Notes under the pieces: generated by a model
The model's database searches: none
Told to the model about the DNA's origin: nothing
The model's input: only the letters and a program-made list of their open reading frames with translations
Translations under genes and position numbers: made by a program
Part shown: one piece after another, positions 1-10,011 of the stretch
Numbering within the stretch: position 1 is the stretch's first letter
How the letters are laid out: the number at the start of each line of letters is the position of its first letter
Assembly (NCBI GenBank): GCA_001051155.2
Contig: JYIP02000005.1
Span: 3,286,001 to 3,350,000, forward strand
Direction of reading: 5' to 3'
From: Chrysoporthe austroafricana
Taxonomy: Eukaryota > Ascomycota > Sordariomycetes > Diaporthales > Cryphonectriaceae
DNA length: 64,000 nt

Positions 1-262
1 AATGGGTGGATTCGCCTGCATTCAAAGACGTGACAGGCATGCTTACTAAGAGGGTGGGGTCATTGCGCCATCAGACCTCACCGCCTGCCGAGCTTGGTTG
101 AGACTGCACTTCGACCCCAACCCTAGGAACGTCACTTCATTCTGCTGTACGTCCGTAGTGCCTGTGATGCCGGACGTGAGCGGCGTGTGTTCCTGCGCGG
201 ATTCGACTGCGCCTGCCGGATCTGCTCGTTGCCAGAAACCCTTTATGACCAATGACATCTAG

Positions 263-345
263 ACAGCAAGTGGCTCGAGGATATCATCAAAATGACCCTC
301 GAGGATGGCTACGGACGGAACCCCAAGGTGCACCTCAACAATTGA
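263..345 (+). CDS. possible 3'-terminal exon of a gene running in from the left edge
   Basis: A short open stretch reading SKWLEDIIKMTLEDGYG and ending HLNN then TGA follows a TAG acceptor at 260-262. It has protein-like composition. Near the window edge another frame (bases 3-55) reads WVDSPAFKDVTGMLTKR, which could be the preceding exon, but I could not find a donor that joins the two with certainty. The family is not recognised. It may be chance coding in a GC-balanced region; the call rests only on composition and a plausible acceptor. Confidence 0.25.
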
Positions 346-1139
346 CGCGTGCTTCCCGAACTGGACAAGGAGCAGGGAGTGGAAGGGACATAGAGCTCAC
401 CAGCCTTCTCTACAACTTCGCCTTCATGAATGCGCTATCTCTAGGCTGTCTCTGTGCTCGAGCTAATCATTGAGTATAGAAACCATGGAATAAAGGAAGC
501 TCTATATAGATACGTTCTACAATATAATCAGGAAACACTATCTCTGGCTCATAACCCCTTTTCTTTTATTGCGGGCCTCAAAAAGAGAGAAAAGTGAAAC
601 AGTTCCGGCCATGTTGAATAAAAGCAAAAAGACTAGCCCATCTTCGATTGAGTGGCGTTACCGTCCGGCCAAGCGATCATCTGTGCCTGAATGCAATACT
701 CTAAGTTGGTAGGTACATAAAAAAGCTACCTTGCAAGCAATACAGACGTGCTTTCGCCTACAGTAGCAAAGTGAGCATTCTGCGTCACTTTCCTATTATG
801 ATACGAAGGCTTGCGAGGAATGCCATTTGTAATGCTCTTATTTCATGGCTACCACTAGGAATTCACAGGATAGCAATATCCACTCGTCAAGACTATCCCT
901 TCTGGCGCGTTGTGTGGCTCTATTAGACTGGAAGTATTGCATCGCATCATATAGAGGTTTTCCTGGGCTCACAGACGCGTCGAGACTACTTAAGGGCTGC
1001 CTTTCCGGCTGGAGACTTCAGTCTATCCTGGAAGACTCACCCACGGTTGATGTTTCCACAATTAAATCAGAATATCCATTTAGGCGCTGGCTACAGGTTG
1101 TTACTCTCGTGTTCGTACCCTATCATTTGTGAACAGCCC
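346..1139. other. intergenic, nothing recognised
   Basis: AT-richer sequence between the left-edge exon and the 3' end of the hydrolase. It has several short ORFs on both strands, none with a recognisable domain or splice context. Probably 3' flanking sequence. Confidence 0.5.
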
Positions 1140-2615
1140 TCAGTTCACTGCAAGCTTCTCATCAAGCCAGTCAAAAATCACTTGGTTCGCGAATCTGAGA
1201 GCCCCCTCCTGGCAATGCAGATCGGCTCCATCGTCGGCGGTGAACGTGTAGAGCGTAGCCTTGTCACCAAGTGCCTCTGCCAGCTTCTGAGGTTGACCCT
1301 TCAAGAACATGTCGTCTACTGCGTCCCCAACAAAGACGGGACACTGGATCTTGTCCGTCAAGCCAGCCATAGACATGTTGCCCCAGCGCTGTCCTAGTTC
1401 CGCCAAAGTTTTCGCTTGAAAGGACCACAAACCATGAGCGAGCATCCAGCGAGGACCGCTAGGCTTGCTGACATCGTAGATGAAACCCTGAATGCCCTCT
1501 TCATCGTCCTTGATGTTGAACTCCTTGATGAAGTTCAAGTCACCATAGGCGTCGAAGTCGTGGACGCCATTATTGCAGACCAACGCCGCGATGCGGTGTT
1601 CGAACGCAGCCGCCCTTCCGCAGAGAAATCCGCCTAGTGACAGACCGAGGAGGGCGATCTTAGTCCTGTCTACGCAAGGCTGCGTCTCAAGGAAGTCGAC
1701 TACGGGTGTAATGACCTTCTCCCATTCATGGGTAAAGCCCACGCCCTGCTCACGTCGAACGGTGCCCTGACCCGGTCCTTCCAGGCAGACGACGTTGTAA
1801 CCGCGTTCCAGGGCTGCGAAGCCGTGCTGGTGGAGCATCTCCTCTGGACCAGAGTCAAAGCCGACTGTTGAGGAACAGAGTCAGTGATCACACATCCAGA
1901 GATTCTCTCACATGTTATGAGGGTAGTCCGGGAGCAGAGTGTAAAGAATAGGCTCTCGAGATAGTCCGCATGACTCCAGAGAGAGGCTTGCTTCGTCTGA
2001 GACTAGAATGGAAGGATGGGATTCACATACTGAAGAGCATGAGCGTGGGCCTCTTTACGCTCTCATCAGGGCTCGACCTGAGCCAGTAGATCGGGACCTG
2101 GAATCCATCTGCCGGCAGCAGCTTCCTCTCCCCAGGGACGGGGAGGTATGTGATGGCCTTCGTGAATGAGTCGACATTTTTCTTCCACAGCTCGTTGATG
2201 CGAGCATCCTCCCAGTTGCCGTGGAGATAGAATTCCGCGAGCCGAAAATAGGTCGCGGCCCGGAAGAGATTGTCCCGGATGGAAATAGGGTTTTTAGACT
2301 CCTGGGCGTGGCCAAGAGTCCTCTCTGCTCTCTTGTACCAGGCATCAGACCCTTCGAGTGATATCAGTAAGCTTGCGCTCCCTCTGCGTCGAGCTCAAGA
2401 CTATGTCTGTTGACTCACAGGATTCAAAGTCTCCCACTTTGATCTGAGTAATGGTGTAGAGCACCTCACTCACATCGCTACCACCACTAAGAGACTGGTC
2501 AGTTCACTATTCATAGCAGAGGTTGGGGGGGGGGGGGCGTTTACTATGCAGCGAGACCGAGATTGCGGATCAACTCAAAGTGGAAGGCCTCGTCCGTGCT
2601 GAATTTGAAAGCCAT
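1140..2615 (-). CDS. alpha/beta hydrolase (dihydropseudooxynicotine-hydrolase/FrsA-like family)
   Basis: Serine hydrolase of unknown substrate, 394 aa when spliced. Exons read on the minus strand: 2545-2615, 2419-2486, 2031-2351, 1140-1864; all junctions keep frame. The ATG opens MAFKFSTDEAF, typical of this fungal family. An N-terminal helical part (about residues 1-150) precedes the alpha/beta core. The nucleophile elbow GLSLGG puts the serine near residue 229. An acid lies in GDAVDD (about 334-338), and His near 370 in DLHCQEG completes the triad. Relatives act on C-C or ester bonds, and some sit in polyketide clusters, but no synthase or other biosynthetic gene is nearby, so no pathway is assigned. 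The last intron is long (166 nt). The first intron has a run of 13 C right after its GTAAAC donor. Confidence 0.88.
2525..2537 (+). repeat. G13 homopolymer inside hydrolase intron 1
   Basis: Thirteen consecutive G on the plus strand, so poly-C in the transcript, six bases downstream of the donor. Such tracts vary in length and sequence poorly. Confidence 0.9.
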
Positions 2616-3995
2616 GATCTCCAGTATTAATTACACGAGATAGATTGAGCAAAGGATGAAGTGTATTTTTGTCAGAGTGCCGCGCAACTGTTCAAAGTCG
2701 AGAAGCAACTTGGTCTTGTATCTTAAAGGGACGAGCCCAATTTCTGGCTGGAGCCCTCTTGCTTGAGAAAAGCGCCAGCTTTATACTTTTCCGGTAACTA
2801 GAGCTGATATTCGAGAGCCCTGCTGACGATCAATGTCCTTTCTTGATTCCCGGTTCCAGCCCGAATGGCGAGAACACTCGCAAGTGCTTGGTTGCGAGAG
2901 GCACATGGTACTGAGACGTCCGTCCTGAGTGGCTAAGTATCACAGAGACATGCAGGCCCCGCATGATACTGAGGGTGCTCAATGGCTATTCCTTCTGTCC
3001 GCGGATGGTCCGTGGCGGAGTCTTGGTGTGTTCATACGATCAGTACGACTCGCTGCGGCGGCTGAGCCGCGGAAAGCCCACGCAAGACGCATACACATCG
3101 CATCATCCGAGGTCGAGTCCGATACAGTTCACCTCGCAATGCCGGGAATTAATAAGCAAGACGACCATTGCCTCAGTGCGTGACACTCAAGCAGCCGTGG
3201 TGGATGTATTCCTACACACAGGAGTTGGTGATAGCTCGCATCGTCAGATATGGGCAGTCGGTCATGTCGATCCATCTGTGTCATCAGAGGAGACGAGTCC
3301 GCGATAGACAGGAAGAAAGACAGAGCGGCACCGGGCCGCCGGGTCCCTGAGCCAGGTAGAGGTGTAGACAGAAGGATCCAAGGAGAAGCATCGACTGCCT
3401 TAGGCTCTCAGTAGAGTACCAGTACCCCCAGTGAGTACTTGGCGGGTTGCTGCCGATGCCGATGCCTGCCGGGAAGACACAACTTTTCAAAGTAAACAAT
3501 AACATTTCTTGAACTGCAAGCAGGAACACACAGCAAATACAATCCAATCGGCAAACCAGGAATTGACTTTCTGGAGACAGGCTGGTGGGTTGTGCTCTGG
3601 ATTCCAATGGCTACTGTACGTTGTACTGTGCAGAGCAGTAAGGTGTGATTCAATAGCGCCGGCCCATAGTAAGCTGCATGCACTCTAACAATTAACAATT
3701 TACTGCAGTGGCAGGCTAGGTACAGCAGTCTCCACTCGGCTGCTTCCTGCGTTGTCGCAGCGTGGTTTGCCTCCGGCCTTCCAGATCTTCTCCCGTTCAC
3801 GACATTCCACGTCCTTGGACATCAAACCAGTCTTTCGGCATTTCACACCACTCCTTCTAGCAAAGATCCTCTGGATTTGCCACCCAGACCTCTTCCCCTC
3901 GTTATCACCCAGGAGCTGCGTTAAACGCGAAAGGACCAGAACCTTGACCGCTCGACTTCAGCGTGCAGTAAACAACCGAGCCCGTTCTCGCCACG
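2616..3995. other. divergent intergenic region, hydrolase / Cys-rich protein
   Basis: About 1.4 kb between two divergent start codons. It contains overlapping short ORFs on both strands (for example in 2929-3307 and 3284-3800) without domains, splice logic or codon bias. The last 150 bases before 3996 are pyrimidine-rich, as in fungal 5' leaders. It should hold both promoters. Confidence 0.5.
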
Positions 3996-4832
3996 ATGCC
4001 TTCCCTCTCCCAGCCTTTCCCGCGGAAGAGGCGGCGAGACGAGGACGACGTCGAGGGAGATCTCCATCTCGCCATGTACGTCGACCAGGCATCCGCCGCC
4101 ATCTTCACCTCGCCACCAGCTGACAGCCTCCTCTTCAGCCCGCAGGGCTTCCACGACCGCTACCCGCACGACCACCAGCACCAACACCATGGCTCTTCGC
4201 CTCGGAAACCGATAGCCTTCTTGAGCCCCCTGTCTAAGAAGATACGCATGACGGCCGCCAGCGAGTGGCAGGCCGGCGAGGAGCAGAGGCCAGCGCCCCT
4301 GGCACCGAGCTCACGACATAACCGCTCCCTGTCCGCCTCCGCCAGGCACTCCCCGCCCAAGGCGGCACCCACCAACCTGAGCTCGTGCCACATCTGCCAC
4401 CGTAGGCCCACCAAGAAGGCAGAGCTCGACTCCTACGCCGACTGCGAGGGCTGCGGCGAGCGCACATGCTACGTCTGCATTCGGCAATGTCTCGGGTGGA
4501 GGGGCGCCTCCGCCTTATCAACACCCACCACGGCGACGACACACGACGGGAACGATGACAACCTCATGAAGGATTACCACGAGGAGACCAGGAATGGTGC
4601 TGAGGACGACGAGGAAAATTGTGATCTAGACGGCCTGGATCGGTCGTTCTCCATGGAGGATGCCCCCTCGACGGAAGAAGCGTACCAGGATGAGTGGCAG
4701 CACCGGACGAAACGGTCTAGGACATGGGGGCAAGGAGGGGGGAGAGGTCATCGCGGGAGAATTTGCAGCCAGTGCTGCGTAGAAGAGGGCTCGGAGGGGG
4801 AGGTTATTTGCCTAGGCTGCCTCGGAACGTGA
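3996..4832 (+). CDS. uncharacterised Cys-rich (zinc-binding-like) protein
   Basis: Single-exon protein of 278 aa with unknown function. The N-terminal half is Ser/Pro/His-rich and low in complexity, with basic stretches (FPRKRRRDE near residue 8) that could be nuclear targeting signals. The central part has paired cysteines: CHICHRRP, then CEGCGERTCYVCIRQC. A second set follows an acidic linker: ICSQCCVEEG and VICLGCLGT at the extreme C terminus. The spacing suggests a split treble-clef or RING/PHD-like zinc module, with the last CxxC at the C terminus supplying ligands. I recognise the general form of a conserved fungal hypothetical protein but no named family. The ATG follows a pyrimidine-rich leader and there is no in-frame ATG upstream. 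Confidence 0.75.
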   Translation: MPSLSQPFPRKRRRDEDDVEGDLHLAMYVDQASAAIFTSPPADSLLFSPQGFHDRYPHDHQHQHHGSSPRKPIAFLSPLSKKIRMTAASEWQAGEEQRPAPLAPSSRHNRSLSASARHSPPKAAPTNLSSCHICHRRPTKKAELDSYADCEGCGERTCYVCIRQCLGWRGASALSTPTTATTHDGNDDNLMKDYHEETRNGAEDDEENCDLDGLDRSFSMEDAPSTEEAYQDEWQHRTKRSRTWGQGGGRGHRGRICSQCCVEEGSEGEVICLGCLGT

Positions 4833-5721
4833 GGACAACAGCTTGGGCACGAAAGAGGCGAGCCACGACCACGGCCGATCTAAGAGATTGTGAGACATCA
4901 TAGGCATTGGCACTGCACCCTTTGCCGTCGAGGAACATAATGAGAATGACTGGCTTCGTCCAGCGATGGGAATGTTTTGGGGAGACCAGCATGGGCCTCT
5001 ATGAAGGCCAAGGGAGAAACGGTCTAGAAATAGTATCTCTTTACATGGCAAAGAGCCCACGGCGGTCTCGTTGACCAGCCAAGAAATCTGATATGAGGAT
5101 GAGGATCAATTACGACATTTATCCATACCCAAGGCACCATCAACAAGACAAGAGGCATAGGATCATTAGAACCCTGACTGGTGCGCGTTCTGCATTAGAC
5201 TGGGGTCATCATCATTTGAAGAAAGTTCGGAAGACTGTATGTCCGCGTACCTCTTCAGTGAGAAAGCTGTAGGCTAGAAGCGCTTGTCATTATCATGGAC
5301 CAGATGTGTACATTTAAAGATTGAATAACAAAAAACCTCCCAATGAACGGGATTTTGTCCGCTTAGCTTTGAGATGAACTGCATCTTAACCATCTCCCGA
5401 GAACGGTCACGTTTGTGAACAACCTCTTCTGTCATAAGCAAGCTGTCAGCTTCTCGGCGGGTTATTGTGAGTGAGCACGCGCGTGGATTCCCAAGAAAAT
5501 CATTGCAAATCTGCCACGTAGTGCGGGATCAACATCCCCCTTACGCCAAATTTCTGCATCGGAGAGCAAATTGAGGAGCAATCCGTCGACTCATCAAATA
5601 CCAGGGACGTCTTCATGCTGTCTAACGTAATGCTGCCTAGCAACTCCGTAACCTATACTCGTACATACAGAGCAATGCCTGCCACCCTAGCTCCATTGCC
5701 TCGGTATTTGGCCTGAATTAT
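4833..5721. other. convergent intergenic region
   Basis: 3' flanks of the Cys-rich gene and RPT1. Only short unsupported ORFs; the AT-rich stretch at about 5300-5350 would suit poly(A) signals. Confidence 0.5.
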
Positions 5722-7213
5722 CTAGTTGTACTGCATGTACGAAGCAGTCGAGTTGAACTTGAGGTTGCCCTTGATGACCTTCTCCACCGCACTCAGGAAG
5801 TCCTTCTCCGTAGCCACCTTCCTCCTCGCGCGGATAGCGAACATGCCCGCTTCAGTGCACACGCTGCGCAACTCGGCACCTGTGGCGTTGGGGCACAACC
5901 GAGAAATCAGCTCCCACCGAATGTCTCGCTCGACTGACATGCTCTTGGCGTGGATGCGCAGAATGTTGGCACGACCCTCGAGATCAGGGAGCGAGAACTC
6001 GATTTTGCGGTCGATACGACCAGGACGCATCAGCGCTGGATCAAGCGTAGACGGTCTGTTGGTCGCGAACATGACCTTGATGTTACCCCGGGCGTCAAAT
6101 CCGTCTAGCTGGGTAATGAGCTCCAGCATAGTCCGCTGTACCTCGTTGTCACCGCCAGCACCGTCGTCGAACCGCGCGCCGCCAATAGCGTCGATTTCAT
6201 CAAAGAAAATAATGCAGGCCTTCTTGGTACGTGCCATTTCGAACAACTCGCGGACCATACGTGCACCTTCGCCAACGTACTTCTGCACCAGCTCGGAGCC
6301 GATGACACGAATGAATGTAGCATCAGTCCGGTTGGCAACGGCACGTGCGCAGAGCGTCTTGCCAGTACCGGGAGGTCCGTACAGCAGGGCACCCTTGGGT
6401 GGGTCGATACCGAGGTTTACGAAGCGCTCCGGGGAGAGGAGGGGCATCTCGACGACCTCGCGCAGCTTCTCGACCTGCTCCTTGCAGCCACCCACATCAC
6501 CGTAGGTGACATCTGGCTTCTCCTCGACCGTCATCATGGTTACCGAGGCGTCGATCTTGGGCGGCAGGGGCAGCATGATTTGGTACTTGTTGCGGTCGAC
6601 ACCAACACGCATACCCTCCTCGATATCGGTGGGCGACACGCGCTCGCCGAGCTGCACGACAAACTTGGCGATCTGCTTGACGTTGATGACATACTTGCTC
6701 TTGGATTCGTCCTTCTCATCCGGAATGATCTTTGTGCACCGCGCTACCTGAAGCGGTTGCTCTTCGGACATTCGTTGACGATCAGCCGGTACATCCCAGA
6801 GATGTGGCGGTGCGAGACCGGTATCTGATTCCTGGACGCGAGAGTCAGCTGCGGGTTGACCTTTGCTAAGAAGGTGGCCTTCATACTTTGACTCCAATCT
6901 TCTCATCCACGCTCTGTTGCCTCTCTTTTATTTGTTGCTCCAACTTCTTGATGGCGGCACCATACGGCGCAGCGCCGTAAGTCTTAAGGACCTGAATATC
7001 CCTGTGGCCACTGTCAACATGATGCCGTCATGATTCGTGCCGCAGATGCTGGGTACGGACTCATCAGAGAGGGGCGTGATCTTCTTCTCTTCTATCTCAT
7101 CGTCTGCGTAGTTTTTTTGGTACTTCTCCCAGCTAGAACCTGTGGCAGAAGGCTGGTTGCCTGTCAGCACGAATGCTTGCCATCGAATCCGAACTGCAGC
7201 TGCTACTGACCAT
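5722..7213 (-). CDS. RPT1: 26S proteasome regulatory subunit RPT1 (AAA ATPase, PSMC2 orthologue)
   Basis: One of six AAA ATPases of the 19S base ring, which unfolds ubiquitylated proteins and feeds them into the 20S core. Spliced length is 439 aa, the family norm. Exons on the minus strand: 7211-7213 (ATG only), 7061-7152, 6887-7001, 5722-6831. The N-terminal coiled coil ([20 protein letters not shown]) is followed by an OB domain. The AAA module has Walker A GPPGTGKT at 222-229 and Walker B FFDEID at 279-284. [14 protein letters not shown] sensor and arginine-finger regions are intact, and the C terminus reads SYMQYN. No in-frame ATG exists in exon 2; a phase-0 intron directly after the ATG gives [13 protein letters not shown], matching the usual fungal start. 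The donor of intron 2 is the less common GTCCGT. Confidence 0.95.
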
Positions 7214-7783
7214 GTTGACTGGTGTCGGGGATCCTTGACGGCCCGGGGGCGGACTGCGGGCTGAGTGACCTGGGAAGGGGCTTCAGTACGGACAGGGAAG
7301 AATGCTACGAGGCAGCCTTGGTGTTGCGAGGCTTGGTTGTTGTGTCGTGGCTACGGAGGTGCAGGGTGCTTGACGTTGGCGATGGAGGTCAGTTAGCAGG
7401 ATGGCGGCTGTCTGGTATCGTAATCAGAAGTTGCCTGCTGGAGCTTCTGAACGCGGCGTCCGGAGCCCAGGGCCCCTGCTTGCTTTGAAGCTGACTGGGC
7501 CTAGGCTGAGTTAGGGGGTCTGGGGCCGACCCAGGCACCCAGGGTGCCAGGTGGCTTGGTGGGTGGGTACGTACCGAGCTGCTTGGCCCCACGTTAGAGT
7601 GGCGGGCAGGCAGACCGACGACTCGAAAAATTCCCTGGAGTCGCGCTTGCAGAGGGGCAGACGGTCTGCCGCTGGGAAGCTCTGCCAAATTACAAACGAC
7701 ACCCTGAACAGACACGTCCTCCCCCAGGCCTCTCACCCCCTCCTTCCGGCTACCCGAGATACTCAGACAGCTACACGGACAAG
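7214..7783. promoter_or_regulatory. bidirectional promoter between RPT1 and CCT4
   Basis: 570 bases separate the two divergent start codons. The sequence is GC-rich with pyrimidine-rich stretches next to CCT4. I found no clear TATA box and no obvious copy of the yeast Rpn4 site GGTGGCAAA. The promoter role follows from gene orientation; shared regulation is inference. Confidence 0.55.
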
Positions 7784-9507
7784 ATGGCAACCGTCGAGGC
7801 ACCAGCAAGCGGTGGAAGTGGCGGAGGTGCCTTCAAGGTAAGCTGCAGAGCTGCGCGGAGCTTCCTGAGCTGGCCCCTGATATTGGTCACAGAACAAGGA
7901 GAAGCCTATGGCTGTCAGGTCGTCCAACATTGTCGCAGCAAGAGGTACGCGTTCCATAGTCCCACGGCCACTTTAGCGTGAGGACTGGGTCTCTAACAAG
8001 TCACTCAGCCGTTGCCGACGCGATCAGAACCTCCTTGGGGCCCCGGGGCATGGACAAGATGATCCGGAGCGGGAAGGGCGAGACCATAATCACGAACGAC
8101 GGCAGCACCATGCTGCAGAGCATGTCCGTCCTCCATCCCACAGCCAAGATGTTGGTCAACCTGTCCAACGCACAAGATGTCGAGGCCGGCGATGGCACCA
8201 CCTCCGTGGTCGTCATCTGCGGTGCGCTGCTGGGCGCCGCCGACCGCCTGCTGTCAAAGGGCATTCATCCATCTGTCATATCCGAATCGTTCCAACGAGC
8301 TGCTGCTGCCGCGGTCGACGTTCTCCACGACATGTCACAACCGATCTCGCTTTCAGACACTTCGGCCCTCCTGCAGGCGGCCAACACCTCGCTGTCCTCC
8401 AAGATCGTGTCACAGTATGCCAACCTGTTGGGTCCGATGGCAGTCAACAGCGTCACCAAGACCATAGACATCAAGACGGCAGACAATGTGGATCTGAAGA
8501 ACATCCGAATAGTCAAGAAGGTCGGCGGTACGATTGAGGATAGCGAGCTGGTGGAGGGACTTGTCCTCACCCAGCCCGTGATCAAGAATGCTGGCGGCCC
8601 AGTGCGCATGGAGAAGGCTAAGATTGGTCTGATCCAGTTCCAGCTGTCACCACCCAAGCCGGACATGGAGAACACCATTTCCGTAAACGACTACCGGCAG
8701 ATGGACAAGATTGTCAAGGAGGAGCGCATGTACCTGCTGAACATGGCCAAGAAGATTAAGAAGGCCAAGTGCAACGTCCTCCTCATCCAGAAGTCCATCC
8801 TCCGCGATGCCGTCAACGATTTGTCCTTGCACTTCCTCGCCAAGCTCAACATTCTCGTCGTCAAGGACATCGAGCGTGACGAGGTGGAGTTCATTTGCAA
8901 GAGCACGGGTTGCAAGCCGATCGCCGACATCGACTCCTTCGACGAGGCCAAGCTCGGCAGCGCCGACATCGTTGAGGAGGTGCAGTCCTCCGGCTCCCGT
9001 ATGGTAAAGGTCCTTGGCACGAAATCCGCGGGCAAGACCGTCTCTGTCGTCGTCCGCGGAGCCAATTCCCTCATCCTGGACGAGGCCGAGCGCTCCCTGC
9101 ACGATGCGCTGTGCGTGGTGCGGTGTCTGGTGAAGAAGAAGGCCCTGATCGCAGGTGGTGGCGCCCCCGAGATCGAGATTGCTGCCCAACTTTCCAAACA
9201 AGCCCGCCAGCTGACCGGCACCGAGGCAATCTGCTGGAAGGCATTCGCGGATGCAATGGAGGTGATCCCCACGACGCTCGCCGAGAACGCGGGGCTGAAC
9301 CCGATTCGCGTGGTGACGGACCTGCGGCACCGGCACGAGCTGGGCGAGAGGAACGCGGGTGTGAGTATCAAGAGCGGCGGCGTCAACTCCAACATCGCCA
9401 AGGAGAATGTGTTGCAGCCGCTGCTGGTGAGCACGAGTGCGATCGAGTTGGCGGCCGAGACGGTCAAGATGATTTTGAGGATAGATGATATTGCGCTGAG
9501 TAGGTAG
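7784..9507 (+). CDS. CCT4: T-complex protein 1 subunit delta (CCT4)
   Basis: Subunit of the cytosolic group II chaperonin TRiC/CCT, which folds actin, tubulin and WD-repeat proteins using ATP. Exons 7784-7837, 7893-7944 and 8009-9507 give 534 aa. Family marks include [13 protein letters not shown] then [12 protein letters not shown] near the N terminus, NDGS at 65-68, the nucleotide-binding GDGTTSVV at 96-103, and VVRGAN and [11 protein letters not shown] in the C-terminal equatorial part. It is assigned to delta rather than another paralogue by [29 protein letters not shown] and DMENTISV. The protein looks complete. It is divergent from RPT1, so folding and degradation genes share an upstream region. 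Confidence 0.95.
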
Positions 9508-10011
9508 AGTGACGTGCTAGGGCCGGGGCGGTCGAGGTGGTTAGATATCGGCACAATGAAATAAAACCTCACGAATGTACAAAACAAGACTTAGACGACA
9601 CGTTATTTGAACGGCAAGATCAGCTCCTATCTAAGAGCCTTTATGACTTCAGGCGCCCCTGGGGAAAGGAGGGTCTTGCTATAGAACGTGACGTGACGAT
9701 GGAAGCTCAAGAGCATATGGGGCCAGAAAAGAGTGTATGAATGTATCGATTCCATGCTTAGAAGTTGTCAAAAGCCCATCCTTCTCCCGCAAAACTATCG
9801 GAGTTGTTCTACTGCACAGCGCGCATCTGTACGAGCTCTGTCAAAATTCCTCCCTCACTGCTGGTGCGGTATGCTCCAGTTCCAAACCAAATTTGCGCCT
9901 AATCTCCTATTCCTCCATTTTGCGGACCCGTTGACAAGGGAGGCACCGCGAAGAAGACAGGCTTGTCTGCCTGCCGATGGGGAATCCTACACACTGGCCA
10001 AGAAGGTCCGG
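9508..10011. other. convergent intergenic region
   Basis: 3' flanks of CCT4 and the ARS2 homologue, AT-richer than the genes. An AATAAA-like ATGAAATAAAAC lies about 50 bases after the CCT4 stop and may serve 3' end formation. No gene seen. Confidence 0.5.

Noticed and set aside
1140..2615. Secondary-metabolite cluster suggested by the alpha/beta hydrolase
   Set aside because: Neighbours are a zinc-like protein and proteasome, chaperonin genes; no synthase, P450 or transporter is present.
8647..9587. Long minus-strand ORFs opposite CCT4
   Set aside because: The plus strand encodes an intact CCT4; the antisense frames are open because of GC-rich third positions.
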